64,000 bases of DNA, taken from the NCBI GenBank assembly GCA_964370605.1, contig CAYJJX010000003.1:83879-147878 (forward strand), written 5' to 3'. Within the stretch, counting starts at the first letter, position 1; each line of letters begins with the position of its first letter. This DNA comes from CAYJBH01 sp964370605 (lineage in GTDB: Bacteria > Bacillota > Clostridia > Oscillospirales > Ruminococcaceae). Below are positions 42,607 through 52,116 of the stretch, one piece after another. Under the pieces are notes generated by a model. The model was not told where the DNA came from and made no database searches. It saw only the letters and a list, made by a program, of their open reading frames with translations. Position numbers and translations under genes: made by a program.

Positions 42607-44582
42607 TGATTGTAAAAATGAAAAAGTTGGCCTGCCTTGTTACCAAACATGATGCAGGCAAGGTGCTAAAAGCACTGGCAAAAGAGGGTTGCGTTGAACT
42701 GCGCAACACCGAGAGCTATGCCGAGCTTCCGGAATATGAACAACTTTTGTCGAAGGGCAAACAGGACGCTCAGGACGACGATGTCGTTGCACTGCGAACT
42801 GCGCTTGCCACAGTCAATAAGTATTCCGCATACAAAAAAGGCTTTTTGGCGGCTCTTCCGAGAATAAGTGAGAGCGAGTTTGAGGACGATACAAGCTTTC
42901 AAAAAACCGTTTCTCTTGCCAAAGAGATTAATGATCTTTCGTCCGATATTGCTGCTTGTGATTCGGCAATAATGCGTCTTGAAACCGGCCTTGCGACCAT
43001 CAAGCCGTTTAACGGCATTGATCTTCCGCTGGACAAAAACGGTGGCAAATATTACAGCACCGTTTTTGGTTCTGTCCCGATCGGTATTACAATTGAGATG
43101 CTCAGTGAAGAGATCGGCGACGATTTTGCGATTGAGTTTTTGATGGGCGAGGCGAATGTAGATCAACAATTTTTTGCCGTGCTTTGCATGAAGAACGACG
43201 AGGAAGAGGTGATCTCCGCGCTGAAGCCGCTCGGCTTTTCACGCCTTTTATACCGTGACATAAGCGGTAGCGCCAAAGAAAACTCCGCAGTCATTGAAAA
43301 AGAGGTCGAGGCCAAGAAAAAGAACATTGAAGAGCATGTCGATGCTGTGATGGCGAAGGCAGGTTTCAGAGACCAACTGGAGACCGCCCTTGATCTTGCA
43401 ACTACGAGGCTGAACCGAAGTGAAACTATGTACTCGCAGTCCGGTACGCAAAAGACGCTTTTGTTGATGGGTTATACTCCGGAGAACTGTGTCGATCGTG
43501 TACAAAAGTTGCTTGACACATATTGCTGTGCATATGACTTTTCTGAGCCGGACGACATCGACGAAACTCCAATTGTTTTGAAGAACAATTCGTTTGTTCG
43601 CCCATACGAGATGGTCACCGCGCTCTATGCACTCCCGAAATATAACAGTCCGGTCGATCCAAATCCGTTTATAGCCCCGTTCTTCTTCATCTATTTCGGA
43701 CTTATGATGGGCGACTTTGCCTATGGTGTCATTATTGCTTTGGCGTCGTACATAATACTAAAAAAGGCAAATCCCCGTGAAGGCACGATGAAAAAACTTA
43801 TGCAGGTGGGTATACTCGGCGGTGTCGCAACCGCGATTTGGGGAATCCTGTTCGGAAGTTATTTCGGAAACTTTATTCCAACAGTGACTGAAATGTTCAC
43901 CGGAACCGCAATTGTCCCGCCCCCTGTATTATTTGATCCACTTGCAGAGCCGCTGATACTTTTTGGCATCTCACTTGCATTCGGTGCAATTCAGCTCATT
44001 CTTGGTATGGTAGTCTCGATGTACCAGAAATGTGTGTTTGGAAAACCGCTCGATGCAGTTTTGGACGAAGGATTGTGGCTTGTAATCTTCGGCGGTCTTG
44101 GTGTTGTAGGCATCGAGATGGGTCTCGGTGTTGTCATGCCGGTCGCAAACTTTGGGCTTTACATCGCACTTGTCGGTGTCGTCTTGATATTGCTGACCAA
44201 AGGACGCAATGAAAAAGGATTCAAAAAGATTACCGCAGGTCTCGGAGAGCTCTATGGCATTACCTCCTACCTTGCCGATCTACTTTCATACAGCCGTCTG
44301 CTCGCACTCGGTCTTGCAACAGCGGTTATCGCGCAGGTTATGAACACGATGGGCACACTGCTCGGTCCAACAATTCCGGGCGTAATACTACTGGTGATCG
44401 TATTTGTTGTCGGTCATGCGTTTAACATCGGAATCAATATTCTCGGCACATTCGTGCATACCAGCCGTCTGCAGTTTATTGAGTTCTTCGGAAAGTTCTA
44501 TATGCCGGGCGGCAAACCGTTCAAACCTTTCTGCAACAACACAAAATATGTTGAAGTATTGAAGGATGAAGCACACGGGTAG
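42606..44582 (+). CDS. ntpI: V-type ATPase subunit I (stator, ion channel)
   Basis: 658 aa. Soluble N-terminal half (about 1-340), then seven to eight membrane helices. The arginine needed for ion transfer is in YSRLLALGLATAVIA, around residue 563, in register with the R of SYLRLWALS in yeast subunit a. Ends facing the cytoplasm with GGKPFKPFC. Second gene of the operon. Confidence 0.95.
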   Translation: MIVKMKKLACLVTKHDAGKVLKALAKEGCVELRNTESYAELPEYEQLLSKGKQDAQDDDVVALRTALATVNKYSAYKKGFLAALPRISESEFEDDTSFQKTVSLAKEINDLSSDIAACDSAIMRLETGLATIKPFNGIDLPLDKNGGKYYSTVFGSVPIGITIEMLSEEIGDDFAIEFLMGEANVDQQFFAVLCMKNDEEEVISALKPLGFSRLLYRDISGSAKENSAVIEKEVEAKKKNIEEHVDAVMAKAGFRDQLETALDLATTRLNRSETMYSQSGTQKTLLLMGYTPENCVDRVQKLLDTYCCAYDFSEPDDIDETPIVLKNNSFVRPYEMVTALYALPKYNSPVDPNPFIAPFFFIYFGLMMGDFAYGVIIALASYIILKKANPREGTMKKLMQVGILGGVATAIWGILFGSYFGNFIPTVTEMFTGTAIVPPPVLFDPLAEPLILFGISLAFGAIQLILGMVVSMYQKCVFGKPLDAVLDEGLWLVIFGGLGVVGIEMGLGVVMPVANFGLYIALVGVVLILLTKGRNEKGFKKITAGLGELYGITSYLADLLSYSRLLALGLATAVIAQVMNTMGTLLGPTIPGVILLVIVFVVGHAFNIGINILGTFVHTSRLQFIEFFGKFYMPGGKPFKPFCNNTKYVEVLKDEAHG

Positions 44583-44640
44583 ATGAGGCTCGACCTCTTA
44601 TCACATATATTTTCAAATTATTTTATCGGAGGAATTTCAA

Positions 44641-45132
44641 ATGGATTGGGTAAGCACTTTATTTTCCGGAACAGGACTCGCACTTTTGGGTGCAGCATTG
44701 GCAATGGGACTCGCAGGAACCGGTTCTGCACGTGGTGTCGGTATCGCAGGTGAAGCAGCGGCAGGCGTTTTGACAGAAGATCCGGAAAAATTCGGACAGA
44801 CACTGTTGCTACAGGCTCTTCCGGGTACACAGGGTATCTACGGTATGATTATTGCGTTCCTTATCATTCTGAGAACCGGAGCCATAAGCGGCGGTATCGT
44901 CGAGATGAGCACCGAGACAGGCATGATGTATTTGATGTGCGCCCTGCCAATTGCAATCGCCGGCCTTTTCTCCGGTATTGCTCAGGGTCGTGCAGCTGCG
45001 GCTTCCATCGGAATTATCGCAAAACGTCCCGAAGAACTTGGTAAAGCGATGATGTATCCCGCGCTAGTTGAAACATATGCAGTTCTTGCACTGCTGATCT
45101 CTTTCCTTATGTGGATGGGTATCCCGGTATAA
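44641..45132 (+). CDS. ntpK: V-type ATPase proteolipid subunit K, Na+ type
   Basis: 163 aa, four membrane helices in two hairpins, the rotor ring. The ion-binding pattern matches E. hirae NtpK: Leu60, Thr63 and Gln64 in LPGTQGIYG, Gln115 in GIAQGR and the carboxylate Glu144 in ALVETYAV. The first hairpin has no carboxylate, as in Na+ V-type rotors. GGAGGAAT precedes ATG. Na+ coupling is inferred from residues. Confidence 0.94.
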   Translation: MDWVSTLFSGTGLALLGAALAMGLAGTGSARGVGIAGEAAAGVLTEDPEKFGQTLLLQALPGTQGIYGMIIAFLIILRTGAISGGIVEMSTETGMMYLMCALPIAIAGLFSGIAQGRAAAASIGIIAKRPEELGKAMMYPALVETYAVLALLISFLMWMGIPV

Positions 45133-45245
45133 TTCGGGTTTCGCAGTCATCACACCTGCCTTGATGCGTATGGTTTGTCAGATTGATCTGATGCCGGAGC
45201 ATCTGTTCATAGCAGGTAAAAGTCGGAAAGGAAAAAACTTTAAAG

Positions 45246-45830
45246 ATGCAGGGTTTTGAAAAGATAAAGGCACAGATTTTGGCGGACGCAAATGCCGAAC
45301 GTGCACGCATTTTGGAACAGGCACAGACCGAAGCGAAAGAGGTTGCCCGTACATATTCACGCAACGCAGACGCACTCGGAATGGAAGCACTTCAAAAAGG
45401 CACAGCCGAGGTTACTGCCGCCGAGGCGAGATCCGCTCACTCCAGTGAGGGGGGAGTTAAACTCGCCATGCTGTCCAAAAAACAAGAGTTGATTGAACGC
45501 TCATTTGACAAGGCGCAGAAGTCTCTTTCTGAGCTAAGTGTTGATGACCTTCTGCTTGTTCTTCTCGGTCTTGGAAAAGGTATCACCGAAAAGAGCGGTG
45601 AAGTTGTCATGAACGCCAAAGACAAAGATCAACTCGGCAAACAGTTTGTAAAACAACTGAACAAAAATACCGGCGGCAACTTTGTGTTGTCGGCGGATGT
45701 TGCGGACATCTCGGGAGGATTTATCCTTCGCGGTGGAAAAATTGAGGTAAACTGCGGGTTTGATCGCCTGTTTGACAGAGCAAGACAGGAGCTCTCGGGT
45801 GAGGTTGCCGCTATCCTTTTTGAGGGGTAA
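45246..45830 (+). CDS. ntpE: V-type ATPase subunit E (peripheral stalk)
   Basis: 194 aa. N-terminal coiled-coil (FEKIKAQILADANAERARILEQAQTEAKE) and a globular C-terminal domain with GGFILRGGKIEVNCGFDRLFDRARQELSGEVA, typical of subunit E. Lies between K and C; start preceded by GGAAAGG. Confidence 0.93.
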   Translation: MQGFEKIKAQILADANAERARILEQAQTEAKEVARTYSRNADALGMEALQKGTAEVTAAEARSAHSSEGGVKLAMLSKKQELIERSFDKAQKSLSELSVDDLLLVLLGLGKGITEKSGEVVMNAKDKDQLGKQFVKQLNKNTGGNFVLSADVADISGGFILRGGKIEVNCGFDRLFDRARQELSGEVAAILFEG

Positions 45831-45836
45831 AGTATT

Positions 45837-46835
45837 TTGAACAAAAAGACAAAAGACACTGATTATCTGTATGCCAGCGGTCGAATCAAGGCGTTGGAGC
45901 GTGGATTTCTGCCGAGAACGACACTTCTTCGTCTTTGTGAGGCGGAGTCGGTTGCAGACGGCATTAAACTGCTCATTGAAGTAGCCTATCTCTCACCCGA
46001 CACCAATGTGTCCACCGTAGAGGCAGAGTTTACTCGTGTTCAGCAACGCTGCTACCGCGAGGCAGGCGAACTCTTCGCAGACAAGTCAATGCTCGGCTTT
46101 TTCCGTGCTCGGTACGACTATCATAATGTCAAAACGATTCTAAAGGGAATTGTTACCGGTGACGATTACACCGAGCTTTTGTCCGATTGCGGTCGAGTGG
46201 CGCCGGAGCGGCTTATTACTGCTATTCTGGAGGATAAGTACAGTTCCTTCCCGAAACGTCTTTCCAAGGCGACCGAGGAAGCGAAAGCTATGCTGACCCA
46301 GAGTGGCGACCCCCAGATCGTAGACGGCTTTCTTGATAAGGAACAGTTTGCCGACATGGGTGAAATAGCCGACGCAACCGCAGAGAAGTACCTGATTGAT
46401 TACTTCCGACTTCAGGTGGACATGCAAAATTTGCGCGCCGCAGTGCGACTTGCTCGCATGGGTGCGGAGTTTGGTGAACTTCGTAAGTTCTTTATTAAGG
46501 GTGGCGATATTCCGATAAGTCGTCTACTCACAGAAGTTACACCGGAACTGGTTGTGGCCACGTTCACCGGAGTATATTTTGCAAATGTTGCAGCCGTTGC
46601 AGCTTCGGCACTTCGTCGCGAACAAGGTCTCGCGGCACTTGATAAGGCAGTTGACGATGCACTTACATCGTTCATAAAGCGTGGGCGGCGTGTAGCGTTC
46701 GGTGTCGAGGTACCGGTTTCATATGTAGCGGCTAAAGAGAATGAACTCGTTGTACTCAGAACCATCTTCGCAGGTTTGAAGGCTGGTCTTGGGTCGGAGC
46801 GACTGACAGAAAAACTGAGGGATACCTATGTATAA
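45837..46835 (+). CDS. ntpC: V-type ATPase subunit C (rotor cap)
   Basis: 332 aa, the V0 d-type subunit that joins the central shaft to the ring. Helical with the family features: DYLYASGRIKALERGFLPRTTL, FFRARYDYHNVKTILKG and YFRLQVDMQNLRAAVRLARMG. TTG start at 45837, GAGGGG upstream. Overlaps the next gene by 8 nt. Confidence 0.92.
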   Translation: MNKKTKDTDYLYASGRIKALERGFLPRTTLLRLCEAESVADGIKLLIEVAYLSPDTNVSTVEAEFTRVQQRCYREAGELFADKSMLGFFRARYDYHNVKTILKGIVTGDDYTELLSDCGRVAPERLITAILEDKYSSFPKRLSKATEEAKAMLTQSGDPQIVDGFLDKEQFADMGEIADATAEKYLIDYFRLQVDMQNLRAAVRLARMGAEFGELRKFFIKGGDIPISRLLTEVTPELVVATFTGVYFANVAAVAASALRREQGLAALDKAVDDALTSFIKRGRRVAFGVEVPVSYVAAKENELVVLRTIFAGLKAGLGSERLTEKLRDTYV

Positions 46836-47139
46836 AGTAGCGGTAATAGGAGACAGAGAAACTGTCATAGGCTTCAAAGCGCTTGGCTTGACAGTCTGTT
46901 ATGCCGAGGACGAGCAGGAGGCGAAGGACCATCTCAATCGCCTAGCTAAAGAGAATGCGGCGGTTATCTATATAACAGACGATCTTGCGGCTAAACTTTC
47001 GGAGGAAATTTCAAAGTATGAAAGAACCCCGATGCCGGCAATAATTCTTATTCCCGGCAAGGATGGCTCGAACGGTGTCGCACTCGCAAACGTCAGCAAA
47101 GCAGTTGAACGAGCTGTCGGTGCGGATATTTTGAAATAA
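46828..47139 (+). CDS. ntpG: V-type ATPase subunit F (central shaft)
   Basis: 103 aa. VAVIGDRETVIGFKALGLTVCYAEDEQEA and YITDDLAAKLSEEI give the Rossmann-like subunit F. Start overlaps subunit C, so they are coupled. Subunit A follows after a 110-nt gap. Confidence 0.93.
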   Translation: MYKVAVIGDRETVIGFKALGLTVCYAEDEQEAKDHLNRLAKENAAVIYITDDLAAKLSEEISKYERTPMPAIILIPGKDGSNGVALANVSKAVERAVGADILK

Positions 47140-47249
47140 TTTTAGAAATCTTCGACAGTTTTATAAACAAAAAACAACCGCGAACAGCGGTAGCAATACC
47201 TATTCTTTGTCGGTATAAAGGGTAAAAGCAGGAAAGGAATTAACAACTT

Positions 47250-49022
47250 ATGGAAAACGGAACTATCGTCAAGGTGGCAGGCCCACTGGTAGTGGCGAAC
47301 GGCCTTTCGGGCGCCAACATGTTTGACGTTGTGCGCGTCGGTAAAGATCGTATCATCGGTGAAATTATCGAGATGCGAGGCGATGCCGCTTCGATCCAGG
47401 TTTACGAAGAAACCGCGGGCCTCGGCCCGGGAGACGTTGTCGAGACAACAGGAGCTCCTCTTTCGGTCGAGCTTGGTCCCGGCATGATTGAAAACATTTA
47501 CGATGGAATTCAACGTCCGCTTGAAGTCATATCCCGCATGGTCGGCACCAACCTTTCAAGAGGTATTGAGGTCGATAGTCTTTCACGTGAGAAAAAGTGG
47601 GAGTTTGTTCCGGTAGCAAAGGTAGGTGACAGCCTCATCGCCGGCGATATCATCGGAACGGTTCAAGAAAGCGTGTCGGTGCTCCATAAAATTATGGTTC
47701 CATACGGCATGAGCGGAAAATTGAAATCCATTAATTCGGGCGAATTTACCGTCGCTGAAGAGGTTGCTGTTCTGACCAAAGACAATGGTGAAGATGTTTC
47801 ACTGACCATGCTTCAGAAATGGCCGGTTCGTAAAGAGCGTCCATATCAAAAGAAACTTCCTCCGAACATTCCGATGGTTACAGGTCAGCGAACAGTTGAC
47901 ATGCTTTTCCCGATCGCTAAGGGTGGTACGGCAGCGGTGCCGGGTCCATTCGGTAGCGGTAAAACCGTTGTTCAGCATCAGCTTGCCAAGTGGAGTGATG
48001 TGGATATTGTTATCTACGTCGGTTGTGGTGAGCGTGGAAACGAGATGACCGACGTTCTTCGCGAGTTCCCGGAACTCAAGGATCCTCGCAGTGGCGAGAG
48101 TCTTATGAAAAGGACGGTTTTGATCGCAAACACCTCTGACATGCCGGTTGCGGCTCGTGAGGCAAGTGTTTATACCGGTATCACTATTGCGGAGTATTTC
48201 CGTGACATGGGCTATGACGTAGCTATTATCGCCGACTCTACCAGCCGTTGGGCTGAGGCTCTGCGTGAGATGAGCGGGCGTCTGGAAGAAATGCCAGGTG
48301 AGGAGGGTTATCCCGCTTACCTGACCAGCCGTCTTGCCCAGTTCTATGAGCGTGCCGGTCGTATCGTTTGTACAGGTAGTGACGAGCGTGAAGGTTCACT
48401 TTCTGCTATCGGTGCCGTTTCTCCTCCAGGTGGTGATATTTCAGAGCCGGTTAGCCAGGCAACGCTACGTATCGTTAAGGTGTTCTGGGGTCTTGATGCA
48501 TCACTCGCTTATGCTCGACACTTCCCGGCCATCAACTGGCTTAACAGCTACTCGCTATATGTAGATCGACTTACACCTTATTATGAAAACCGTATCGGTG
48601 AGAGCTATACCGAGAACCGTATCGCTACCATGCGCATCTTACAACAGGAAAGCGAACTGAACGAGATCGTAAAGCTCGTTGGTATGGACAGCCTTTCTCA
48701 TGATGACCGTCTGACGATGGAGGTCGCAAGAATGCTCCGTGAAGACTTCTTGCAACAAAATGCCTTCTCTGATACCGACGCTTATGCTTCTTCTGAAAAG
48801 CAGGCGGCTCTGATTGCCGTAATCCTTGCTTTTGACGTTGTGGCGCGCAAAGCCATAGCCGCCGGCGTCACCATCGACGACATCATTGCGGTTCCGTCAC
48901 GCGACAAAATCGGTCGTGCAAAGGATACCGGTGAAGATGAATATGCAGTGGAATTCAAGGCGATGACCGATGGTTTCACAGCAGAGATAGAAGCACTAAT
49001 CGAAAAAGCCGGAAAGGAATAA
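47250..49022 (+). CDS. ntpA: V-type ATPase catalytic subunit A
   Basis: 590 aa. Walker A GPFGSGKTV near residue 231-239, the non-homologous insert region (about 110-200) typical of V/A-type A subunits, then VIYVGCGERGNEMTDV and ADSTSRWAEALRE. No intein. It hydrolyses or makes ATP with subunit B; direction cannot be read from sequence. AGGAAAGGAA upstream. Confidence 0.97.
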   Translation: MENGTIVKVAGPLVVANGLSGANMFDVVRVGKDRIIGEIIEMRGDAASIQVYEETAGLGPGDVVETTGAPLSVELGPGMIENIYDGIQRPLEVISRMVGTNLSRGIEVDSLSREKKWEFVPVAKVGDSLIAGDIIGTVQESVSVLHKIMVPYGMSGKLKSINSGEFTVAEEVAVLTKDNGEDVSLTMLQKWPVRKERPYQKKLPPNIPMVTGQRTVDMLFPIAKGGTAAVPGPFGSGKTVVQHQLAKWSDVDIVIYVGCGERGNEMTDVLREFPELKDPRSGESLMKRTVLIANTSDMPVAAREASVYTGITIAEYFRDMGYDVAIIADSTSRWAEALREMSGRLEEMPGEEGYPAYLTSRLAQFYERAGRIVCTGSDEREGSLSAIGAVSPPGGDISEPVSQATLRIVKVFWGLDASLAYARHFPAINWLNSYSLYVDRLTPYYENRIGESYTENRIATMRILQQESELNEIVKLVGMDSLSHDDRLTMEVARMLREDFLQQNAFSDTDAYASSEKQAALIAVILAFDVVARKAIAAGVTIDDIIAVPSRDKIGRAKDTGEDEYAVEFKAMTDGFTAEIEALIEKAGKE

Positions 49023-49029
49023 TACAGAT

Positions 49030-50409
49030 ATGATGAGAGAATATCGTACCATCGGTGAGGTTGCAGGTCCTCTTATGCTGGTCAGCGGCGTCGAGGATGT
49101 GACCTATGGTGAGCTTGGTGAAATAGAACTTCAAAACGGTGAAATTCGCCGTTGCCGCGTACTGGAAATTGAGGGCAGTGATGCGCTTGTACAGCTATTT
49201 GACAGCAGTGCCGGAATCAATTTGAAAGACTCTAAAGTTAGGTTTTTGGGTCACGGTTTGGAGTTGGGTGTTTCAGGCGACATGCTTGGACGTGTTTTTG
49301 ACGGTCTTGGACAGCCGAAAGACGGTGGGCCGGCAATTCTTCCGGAAAAACGCATGGATATCAATGGTCAGCCCATGAATCCCGCTGCGCGTGACTATCC
49401 AAATCAGTTCATTCAGACCGGCATTTCCGCCATCGATGGACTGAACACACTTGTTCGTGGACAAAAGCTCCCCATCTTCTCGGGAAGCGGTCTGCCCCAT
49501 GCTCAGCTTGCGGCACAGATTGCACGTCAGGCGAAGGTGCTTGGCGATGATGGCAACTTTGCGGTTGTGTTTGCGGCAGTGGGTATCACATTTGAAGAAG
49601 CTGACTTCTTTGTAAACGACTTTGCAAAGACAGGAGCTCTTTCGCGTGCTGTCCTGTTCTTGAATCTTGCAAATGACCCTGCTATTGAGCGTATTTCGAC
49701 TCCTCGTATGGCGTTGACAGCCGCTGAGTATCTTGCGTTTGAAAAAGATATGCACGTTTTGGTCATTATAACCGATATCACAAACTATGCCGAGGCTCTG
49801 CGTGAGGTATCCGCCGCACGAAAAGAGGTCCCCGGTCGTCGTGGATATCCCGGATACCTTTATACCGACCTTGCGACTATGTACGAACGTGCAGGCCGTC
49901 TGATCGGAAAAGAGGGTTCAATCACAATGATTCCGATCCTGTCCATGCCGGAAGACGACAAAACCCATCCGATTCCCGACCTTACCGGTTATATTACCGA
50001 GGGTCAGATCATAATTTCGCGCGATCTGTATCGCAAGGGTCTTACACCGCCTATCGACGTTCTACCGTCACTGTCACGACTAAAAGACAAAGGTATCGGT
50101 GAAGGCAAGACCCGTGAAGACCATGCTAATACAATGAATCAGTTGTTCTCTGCCTATGCGAGAGGTAAAGATGCAAAAGAGCTGATGACCATTTTGGGCG
50201 AAGCGGCACTGACCGATGTTGACAAGAAGTTTGCAAAGTTTGCAGATGAGTTTGAAAAACTCTATGTTAGCCAAGGTTATGACGTTAACCGCAGTATCCA
50301 AGAGACACTCGACATCGGTTGGAAACTCTTGACCATACTTCCGAAAAATGAGCTTAAACGTATCAAGCCGGAATTTATCGATAAATACTATCCAACAGGC
50401 AACGAATAA
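49030..50409 (+). CDS. ntpB: V-type ATPase regulatory subunit B
   Basis: 459 aa. Resembles A but has no Walker A: the position reads SGSGLPHAQLA. Other motifs: FEEADFFVNDFAKTGALSRAVLFLNLANDPAIER and GRRGYPGYLYTDLATMYERAGR. Forms the A3B3 hexamer. Starts 8 nt after subunit A. Confidence 0.97.
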   Translation: MMREYRTIGEVAGPLMLVSGVEDVTYGELGEIELQNGEIRRCRVLEIEGSDALVQLFDSSAGINLKDSKVRFLGHGLELGVSGDMLGRVFDGLGQPKDGGPAILPEKRMDINGQPMNPAARDYPNQFIQTGISAIDGLNTLVRGQKLPIFSGSGLPHAQLAAQIARQAKVLGDDGNFAVVFAAVGITFEEADFFVNDFAKTGALSRAVLFLNLANDPAIERISTPRMALTAAEYLAFEKDMHVLVIITDITNYAEALREVSAARKEVPGRRGYPGYLYTDLATMYERAGRLIGKEGSITMIPILSMPEDDKTHPIPDLTGYITEGQIIISRDLYRKGLTPPIDVLPSLSRLKDKGIGEGKTREDHANTMNQLFSAYARGKDAKELMTILGEAALTDVDKKFAKFADEFEKLYVSQGYDVNRSIQETLDIGWKLLTILPKNELKRIKPEFIDKYYPTGNE

Positions 50410-50447
50410 GTACTGTTCGCAACAGCCAGAAAGGAATGGTCATATAA

Positions 50448-51128
50448 GTGGCACGACTTAATGTTAATCCCACCCGTATGGAGTTATCACGCCTTAAGAA
50501 CAGTCTGAAGACCGCGACTAGAGGTCACAAGCTGCTTAAGGACAAGCGTGATGAACTGATGAAGCGTTTCCTTGAGATCGTTCGTCAGAATAAAAAGCTT
50601 CGTCAAAAGGTTGAGAAGGCACTGGAACTGTCCTCTGCCGGCTTTGCGTCGGCATCGGGCAACATGAGTCCTGAAAGTCTAGAACAATCGTTACTCTACC
50701 CAAAACAGAGCATCGGATTGAAAATCACATATGCAAATATTATGTCGGTCGATGTTCCGCTTTATGAGATCAGCAAAAAAAGCGACCGCTCAGAGGAAAT
50801 CTACCCATACGGCTTCGCCAACACCTCGGGCGAGCTCGACGACGCAGTATACTCATTGTCTGAGATTATGGAAGACATGTTGCGGCTTGCCGAGATGGAA
50901 AAGGCCGTTGAGCTTCTGTCAATTGAGATTGAAAAGACACGTCGTCGTGTTAATGCGCTTGAGTATGTGACTATACCGAGATACATAGAAACAATTCGGT
51001 ATATCACCATGAAACTGGACGAAAACGAGCGCGGAAATCTGACTCGATTGATGAAAGTCAAAGACATGATGGTGGAAGAGGCGAATCGAAAGGCGCAGGA
51101 GCGTCTGGCACGTCTTCTGGAAAACTAA
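50448..51128 (+). CDS. ntpD: V-type ATPase subunit D (central shaft)
   Basis: 226 aa, helical. MARLNVNPTRMELSRLKNSLKTATRGHKLLKDKRDELM is the standard subunit D N-terminus; two long coiled-coil arms. GTG start at 50448 with GAAAGGAA upstream. Last gene of the ATPase operon (order G/H-I-K-E-C-F-A-B-D). Confidence 0.95.
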   Translation: MARLNVNPTRMELSRLKNSLKTATRGHKLLKDKRDELMKRFLEIVRQNKKLRQKVEKALELSSAGFASASGNMSPESLEQSLLYPKQSIGLKITYANIMSVDVPLYEISKKSDRSEEIYPYGFANTSGELDDAVYSLSEIMEDMLRLAEMEKAVELLSIEIEKTRRRVNALEYVTIPRYIETIRYITMKLDENERGNLTRLMKVKDMMVEEANRKAQERLARLLEN

Positions 51129-51238
51129 CGATTTTTCGGTATGTGTGCGATTGTTGTAGGGTGAAAAAACAAGGTCAGTATGTTGTCTTCGAATACATTG
51201 CAACAAGACGGACAAAGCACCGAAAGGGAAAATAAATA

Positions 51239-52090
51239 ATGGAATTTCAAATAGTGACCGACAGCTCGAGTGACCTGCTTAATAGTAGCTACGCCGACCC
51301 TGATGTAGGTTTTGCTGTCGTGCCGTTGTCGCTCAGAATCGGAGAATATGAGTATATAGACGATGAGACGATAAATCCGAAAGAAATGCTTGCAGAGTTA
51401 GCGCGGGCCAAAGGTTCCGTGAGCTCTGCTTGTCCGCCGCCGGAGGCGTGGGCAAAGGTGTTTAGAAAAGCACAAAATACCTTTGCAATTTGTATCACCT
51501 CAAAACTTTCCGGCACATATAATTCGGCATTGCAGGCAAAAGCTATGGTTCTGGAAGAGTCACCGGAAAAGAATATCCATGTCATCGACACCAAGGCTGT
51601 TGCCGGTGTAATGACCATGACGACAGAAAAGCTGTTTAGACTGATTCATCAAAACATCAATTTTGATGAGATAAAAGCTGAAATTGACAAATTTGTGAGC
51701 GAAAGATCGTTGCTGTTTTCATTAGAAGATTTTAGTATGTTAATCAAGACGGGTCGAATGAATAAACTCGTCGGCTTTACTGCTACTGCACTAGGGATCA
51801 GAGCGGTCGCAATGGCAGACGACGGTGCTATCAACGTTATTGCAAAGACGAGAGGCGAAGAAAAAACGATGGAACGACTCGTCGGACTAATGGGGAGTAT
51901 AAATCCAGGCTTTTTGGCTGCAAAAGCTCCGCAGGTGTTGATTAACCATTGTAACAATCTAAAAATGGCACAACAACTACGCAATATGATGATGCAGACG
52001 TATAATCACATTTCTGACGTACGGATTTTTGATACCCGCGGACTTTGCTCGTTTTATGCCGCAAACGGCGGATTACTTGTGTCTTACTGA
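51239..52090 (+). CDS. DegV family fatty-acid-binding protein
   Basis: 283 aa. Family start IVTDSSSDL, then CPPPEAWAKVF and SGTYNSALQAKAM, and later SLEDFSMLIKTGRMNKL. DegV/FakB proteins bind a fatty acid for phosphorylation by FakA. No FakA is near. GAAAGGG precedes ATG. It lies 110 nt after the ATPase operon and 26 nt before an MFS gene. Confidence 0.9.
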   Translation: MEFQIVTDSSSDLLNSSYADPDVGFAVVPLSLRIGEYEYIDDETINPKEMLAELARAKGSVSSACPPPEAWAKVFRKAQNTFAICITSKLSGTYNSALQAKAMVLEESPEKNIHVIDTKAVAGVMTMTTEKLFRLIHQNINFDEIKAEIDKFVSERSLLFSLEDFSMLIKTGRMNKLVGFTATALGIRAVAMADDGAINVIAKTRGEEKTMERLVGLMGSINPGFLAAKAPQVLINHCNNLKMAQQLRNMMMQTYNHISDVRIFDTRGLCSFYAANGGLLVSY

Positions 52091-52116
52091 TGACTTTTCG
52101 GGCTGATTGAATTATC

